64,000 bases of DNA from contig CAZHMD010000001.1 in the NCBI GenBank assembly GCA_964533735.1, positions 558,001 through 622,000 on the forward strand, given 5' to 3'. Origin of the DNA: UBA6107 sp964533735. GTDB lineage: Bacteria > Chloroflexota > Anaerolineae > Anaerolineales > Anaerolineaceae. Under the pieces are notes generated by a model. It made no database searches. It had not been told where the DNA came from and saw only the letters and a program-made list of their open reading frames with translations. The first letter of the stretch is position 1. Each line of letters starts with the position of its first letter. Position numbers and translations under genes: made by a program. Positions 60,469-64,000 of this stretch are shown piece after piece.

Positions 60469-62547
60469 ATGAAAGAGTACTCGACCGATAAGATTCGTAA
60501 TGTTGTACTGGCTTCTCATTCCGGTGCTGGCAAGACAATCCTGTGCGAGGCATTTCTTCATTTCACAGGCGCCACCACCCGTATGGGAAGAATAGAAGAT
60601 GGCACTACCGCTTCCGATTTTGATGAAGAAGAAGCGCGTCGCACAATTTCACTGTACACATCAGTCATCCCGGTGGAATATCGTGACCACAAGGTAAATT
60701 TCCTCGATACTCCGGGATATACGGATTTTATCGGCGAAGTGATATCCGCCATGCGCGTCGCGGATAGCGCCTTGATCCTGGTCGATGCCGTCAATGGTCT
60801 GGAAGTCGGGACTGAGTTAGCCTGGAAATATGCCAGCGACTTTAAATTACCCCGTTTCCTGGTCGTCGACAAGATGGATCGCGAGAATGCCAATTTCCAA
60901 AAATCACTTGCGTCTGTTGAGGAATTTGCCGGCTCAGAATTACGCTTGATCCCCATCCAGTTGCCCTGGGGAGAAAAACAAGCCTTCCAGGGTGTCATTG
61001 ATTTGCTCACCATGAAAGCTTACAAAGGTGATGGCAAGACCGCGGTCGAAATCCCTGCCGAATTCAAGGCAGCCGCTGATGAAGCCCGCATGAAACTCGT
61101 TGAAGCAGCCGCTGAAGGCGATGATTCCCTGCTCGAGAAATACCTCGATTCCGGCTCCCTGACTGATGAGGAAATTCTCAAAGGTCTAAAGAATGTCATC
61201 CGCAGTTGCAGTTACGCGCCTGTAGTAGTCGTTGCAGGCAGCAACGGCACCGGCGTTCTGCCGCTGTTGAACGCCGTCATCGACTTAATGCCCTCACCGT
61301 TGGAAACCCCCGCGGCTGTGGCTAAAGGCAAGGCTGGTGATGAGACCTTAACTCCCAAGGACGATGGTCCACTGGCTGTTTACGTTTGGAAAACCACTGC
61401 TGATCCGTTCGTTGGCAAACAAACCTATTTCCGGGTTTACTCCGGTGTGGTCACCCCTGATTCACGCCTGTGGAACCAGACGCGTGAACATGAGGAACGC
61501 CTGGGAACGGTCAACATCCCGCGCGGAAAAGATTCCTTCCCGGTAAAAGTCGTTCACTCAGGTGACATTTGCGTGGTACCAAAACTTACAGAAACATCCA
61601 CCTCCAACACCATTTGCGACAAGAACCACCCGCTCACCCTGCCCATCCCGGTATACCCGAACGCGTTGTACCAGGTAGCCTTATTCCCCAAAACTCAGGC
61701 GGATTCCACCAAGATTTCCGCAGCATTGCATAAGCTGTGTGAAGAAGATATGACGCTTACATGGCACAACGACAATACCACCCTCCAGACCATTCTGCAG
61801 GGCATGGGCGATCAGCACATTGATGCCGCCATCCGCCGCGCTGAAGCCAAGTTCCAGGTAGGCATCAATGTTCATGAACCCAAAGTGCCTTACCAGGAAA
61901 CCATCACCAAGTCTGCTTCAGCCATGCACCGCCACAAGAAACAAACAGGCGGTTCCGGTCAATTCGGCGAAGTCCATCTCAAGGTCGCCCCTCTTGCGGA
62001 TAAAGATTTTGAATTCACCTGGGATGTCTTTGGCGGCGCAGTTTCTCAATCCTATTCGTCATCGATCCAAAAAGGGATCCTCAGCGTCATGAAAGAAGGC
62101 GTCATCGCCGGCTATCCTGTCTCCGGTGTTACCGTTTCGGTATTCGATGGCAAGGAACATCCGGTCGATTCCAAACCAGTGGCTTTTGAAGTTGCCGGTC
62201 GTGAAGCCTTCAAACTGGCCATTCGCGATGCCAACCCCGTGCTGCGCGAACCGATCATGCTGGTCAAGATCACTGTGCCTGAAGCCAACATGGGTGACGT
62301 GATGGGCGACCTCAACACCCGCCGCGCGCGCATCCAGGGCATGGAAACTGAACATGGTCATTCCGTGGTCACTGCCACAGTACCGCTGGCAGAAATGCTG
62401 CGCTACACCACCACCCTGCGGTCCATCACCCAGGGTCGCGGCATATTCACCATGGAAGTCGATCACACCGATGTGGTTCCTGCGCACATCGCCCAGGCTA
62501 TCGTCGATGCCCGCACCAAGGAACTCGAAAGCAGAAAGGAAGAGTAA
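60469..62547 (+). CDS. EF-G paralogue (EF-G2-like) with altered G motifs
   Basis: A 692-residue translation factor of the EF-G type, with GTPase, domain II and the domain III-V parts: TGGSGQFGEVHLKV begins domain IV and the C-terminal AEMLRYTTTLRSITQGRG segment is conserved. G1 reads SHSGAGKT (16-23), G3 DTPGY (80-84) where main EF-G has DTPGH, and G4 DKMD (134-137) where NKMD is usual. The His-to-Tyr change touches the GTP-hydrolysis residue; Asn-to-Asp touches guanine binding. Similar paralogues (EF-G2 of Thermus) also depart from consensus. Function is unlikely to equal the main elongation factor. Confidence 0.88.
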   Translation: MKEYSTDKIRNVVLASHSGAGKTILCEAFLHFTGATTRMGRIEDGTTASDFDEEEARRTISLYTSVIPVEYRDHKVNFLDTPGYTDFIGEVISAMRVADSALILVDAVNGLEVGTELAWKYASDFKLPRFLVVDKMDRENANFQKSLASVEEFAGSELRLIPIQLPWGEKQAFQGVIDLLTMKAYKGDGKTAVEIPAEFKAAADEARMKLVEAAAEGDDSLLEKYLDSGSLTDEEILKGLKNVIRSCSYAPVVVVAGSNGTGVLPLLNAVIDLMPSPLETPAAVAKGKAGDETLTPKDDGPLAVYVWKTTADPFVGKQTYFRVYSGVVTPDSRLWNQTREHEERLGTVNIPRGKDSFPVKVVHSGDICVVPKLTETSTSNTICDKNHPLTLPIPVYPNALYQVALFPKTQADSTKISAALHKLCEEDMTLTWHNDNTTLQTILQGMGDQHIDAAIRRAEAKFQVGINVHEPKVPYQETITKSASAMHRHKKQTGGSGQFGEVHLKVAPLADKDFEFTWDVFGGAVSQSYSSSIQKGILSVMKEGVIAGYPVSGVTVSVFDGKEHPVDSKPVAFEVAGREAFKLAIRDANPVLREPIMLVKITVPEANMGDVMGDLNTRRARIQGMETEHGHSVVTATVPLAEMLRYTTTLRSITQGRGIFTMEVDHTDVVPAHIAQAIVDARTKELESRKEE

Positions 62548-62563
62548 ACCACTCCTCACCATA

Positions 62564-62597
62564 AAAAAGCTGGACGGGATTCCCCGTCCGGCTTTTT
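62564..62597 (+). terminator. Terminator after the EF-G-like gene
   Basis: Stem AAAAAGCTGGACGGG / CCCGTCCGGCTTTTT (one T-G pair), loop ATTC, T run. Good intrinsic terminator. Confidence 0.92.
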
Positions 62598-62670
62598 ATT
62601 TCTGGCACTTGTTTATCTTGACCTTCTTAAGACCCTTTGGTAAGGTTAACTGTTACGGGATGGATACTGA

Positions 62671-62874
62671 ATGGACGATTTCGTAAATCTTGAAAAAATC
62701 TGGGACCAGCTACTCTCCCGCGATCCGCATAAGATAAAGAATTGCTTTGCCGGGTTGGATAAGGATAGTCAGCAGACTGTTATCACCCACTTGCAGGAAA
62801 TGGCAACTGGAACAGGCTGGCACCCGGAGCAGGTCAAATCAGCGTCTGTTGCCCTCGAGTCCATCCTGGAATAG
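62671..62874 (+). CDS. Small conserved-looking protein of unknown function (67 aa)
   Basis: A soluble helical protein (MDDFVNLEKIWDQLLSR with EQVKSASVALESILE at the end). No motif was recognised. It lies six bases before the MazG-like gene and follows a terminator, so the two likely share a transcript. Confidence 0.55.
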   Translation: MDDFVNLEKIWDQLLSRDPHKIKNCFAGLDKDSQQTVITHLQEMATGTGWHPEQVKSASVALESILE

Positions 62875-62880
62875 GAGACT

Positions 62881-63180
62881 ATGGAACTGAGTGAATTAAC
62901 CCAAAAAATGAATGAACTGGTGACCGCTAAAGGATGGTACGCACCGGATAGCGCCAGACCCCAAACCCCTCGCAACCTGGCAATTTCACTATCTCTTGAA
63001 GCCAATGAAGTCCTTGAGCACTTTCAATGGGGAGACGCCATAGAAGACAAAACCGAGCTGGGGTCTGAACTGGCAGATGTGGCGTTATACTTGCTCCAGC
63101 TTGCCAGCGTCACCGGCATCGATCTCGAAAAAGCCATTCTTGAAAAAATTCATGTCAATTATGGCAGGCAGTGGAAATAA
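62881..63180 (+). CDS. MazG-like nucleotide pyrophosphohydrolase (99 aa)
   Basis: A 99-residue all-alpha NTP-PPase of the MazG/dCTPase group. The metal motif is ISLSLEANEVLEHFQW (the ExxE), with ELADVALYLLQLA (ExxD) further on. It hydrolyses nucleoside triphosphates to the monophosphate and pyrophosphate, for house-cleaning. GGAGACT ahead of ATG. The following LOG gene starts 25 bases later. Half-length compared with E. coli MazG, typical of the minimal class. Confidence 0.9.
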   Translation: MELSELTQKMNELVTAKGWYAPDSARPQTPRNLAISLSLEANEVLEHFQWGDAIEDKTELGSELADVALYLLQLASVTGIDLEKAILEKIHVNYGRQWK

Positions 63181-63205
63181 TCCTCGCAATAACCAGGGTG
63201 AATCG

Positions 63206-63781
63206 ATGAAGATAGCAGTTTATGGTGGCGCGGCGCCGAAATCCGGCGAACCTGCCTATGAAGAAGCCCGGCAGTTGGGTTTCCTGCTTGCAAAAGCCGG
63301 TCACACCGTCATGACAGGCGGTTACATCGGCGTCATGGAAGCAGCTTCACGCGGAGCGTATGAAGCCGGCGGGCACGTCATCGGCTCGACCTGCACCCAA
63401 TTAGAAGAATGGCGCAAGGTAAAAGCAAACGCCTGGGTCAAGGAAGAATGGCAGTTCGCAACCCTGCGCGAACGCATGTACGCCCTGATCGACAATTGTG
63501 ACGCCGCCATCATGATGCCCGGCGGAGTTGGTACCCTCGCTGAACTGGCGGTGATGTGGAACGAAGAGATCATTTCCATAAAATCCCCGCGCCTGATGGT
63601 GCTGGTCGGCAAGGGTTGGCAGAAAACCATTGCAACTTTCTTTGAAGAATTTGGGGCGTATGTTCACCTGCAGGACCAAAAAAGGGTCCGTTTTGCAGAA
63701 GATATCAATTCAGCCGTGGCAATCATTCATCAATTTGATCAAGCACTCATCTCAACCTTAGGACACGAAAATGGCAAATGA
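63206..63781 (+). CDS. LOG-family protein (TIGR00725-like Rossmann protein)
   Basis: A 191-residue protein of the lysine-decarboxylase-like/LOG family, many of which are cytokinin-riboside or nucleotide phosphoribohydrolases. It carries GGYIGVMEAASRGA and the hallmark PGGVGTLAE (PGGxGTxxE). The ATG at 63206 has AGGGTG ahead. Overlaps proS by 11 bases; likely in one transcript with the MazG-like gene. Substrate not known. Confidence 0.9.
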   Translation: MKIAVYGGAAPKSGEPAYEEARQLGFLLAKAGHTVMTGGYIGVMEAASRGAYEAGGHVIGSTCTQLEEWRKVKANAWVKEEWQFATLRERMYALIDNCDAAIMMPGGVGTLAELAVMWNEEIISIKSPRLMVLVGKGWQKTIATFFEEFGAYVHLQDQKRVRFAEDINSAVAIIHQFDQALISTLGHENGK

Positions 63782-64000
63782 AAAATTAACCACCCGCAAA
63801 GAGAATTTTTCCGAATGGTACAACCAGGTGATCCAGCGCGCTGAACTGGCAGATTACGCCCCGGTACGTGGATGCATGGTTGTGCGTCCTCATGGGTGGG
63901 CACTATGGGAAAACATCCAGCAGTCGCTTGACCGGCGTTTTAAAGCCACTGGTCACGTCAATGCCGCCTTCCCGCTCTTTATCCCCATGTCCTTTCTTGA
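63771..64000 (+). CDS. proS: Prolyl-tRNA synthetase, start only (cut by window edge)
   Basis: Only about 76 N-terminal codons are seen. The sequence MANEKLTTRKENFSEWY, LADYAPVRGCMVVRPHGWALWENI and RRFKATGHVNAAFPLFIP is typical of archaeal/eukaryal-type (class II) ProS, seen in some bacteria in place of the E. coli type. AGGA lies seven bases before the ATG. Enzyme charges tRNA-Pro. The overlap with the LOG gene suggests coupling. Remaining catalytic parts lie outside. Confidence 0.9.
   Translation, partial: MANEKLTTRKENFSEWYNQVIQRAELADYAPVRGCMVVRPHGWALWENIQQSLDRRFKATGHVNAAFPLFIPMSFL

Noticed and set aside
1..64000. CRISPR arrays, prophage, insertion sequences, integrons
   Set aside because: No regularly spaced repeats, transposases, integrases or phage structural genes were seen anywhere in the window.

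Overview
The window reads as an ordinary chromosomal stretch of a bacterium from the Chloroflexota, most likely class Anaerolineae. This assignment is inferred from gene content, not from a marker-gene search. Supporting features are a Roadblock/LC7 plus DUF4388 cassette, many lipoproteins with Thr/Pro-rich spacers and no outer-membrane genes, a DUF3160 protein, a DHH-CBS-CBS-nucleotidyltransferase fusion, a T-box leader in front of leuS and an archaeal-type prolyl-tRNA synthetase. I see no prophage, insertion sequence, CRISPR array or rRNA. Two tRNA genes are present.

Layout: (1) 1-6.5 kb, minus strand: a tight surface-polysaccharide operon (family 2 glycosyltransferase, polyprenyl-phosphate glycosylphosphotransferase, membrane sugar-nucleotide dehydratase) ending in FemAB-Nudix-FemAB, followed by ridA. 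(2) 7.3-9.2 kb, plus: three Roadblock/LC7-type proteins, one fused to DUF4388, closed by a strong terminator. (3) 9.3-11.9 kb, plus: prfA-prmC-tsaC translation operon. (4) 11.9-16.2 kb, minus: cydC, cydD and a creatininase-like amidohydrolase. (5) 16.3-19.2 kb, minus: leuS with a T-box leader whose specifier reads CTC, preceded by two tRNA-Ala genes. (6) 19.4-25 kb: a lipoprotein, a uridine-kinase-like protein, an M24 peptidase, and an esterase-MFS-metallohydrolase operon. (7) 25.1-27.3 kb, minus: recX-rny. (8) 27.7-33.1 kb: small membrane proteins, a degenerate PfkB-like protein, a transglutaminase-like membrane protein, a PAP2 phosphatase and a YtxH-like protein. (9) 33.2-43.8 kb: a second surface-polysaccharide region with a chain-length (Wzz-like) protein, an O-antigen ligase/polymerase-like protein, a secreted metallopeptidase and a Thr/Pro-stalk protein on the minus strand, then a bi-domain oxidoreductase, heparinase-like protein and GT4 on the plus strand. 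(10) 43.8-46.4 kb: pstB, phoU and a coiled-coil/zinc-ribbon protein. (11) 46.4-55.3 kb: PIG-L deacetylase, ThiF/MoeB-like enzyme, the DHH-CBS-nucleotidyltransferase, a GNAT protein and three exported proteins (CapA-like, DUF3160, repeat-acidic). (12) 55.4-60.3 kb: a Ugp-type glycerol-3-phosphate importer without an ATPase gene, plus a lipoprotein glycerophosphodiesterase. It sits behind a consensus promoter and a long structured leader containing a possible 45-codon ORF. (13) 60.4-64 kb: an EF-G paralogue with altered G motifs, a 67-residue orphan, a MazG-like protein, a LOG-family protein and the start of proS.

The best candidates for something undescribed are the Roadblock/DUF4388 cassette with no GTPase partner beside it, the structured leader/small ORF of the Ugp operon, the coiled-coil/PH-like/zinc-ribbon protein beside phoU, and the substituted PfkB and EF-G paralogues. 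Most other genes belong to well-known families. Start codons were moved inward where a good ribosome binding site and family length argued for it.
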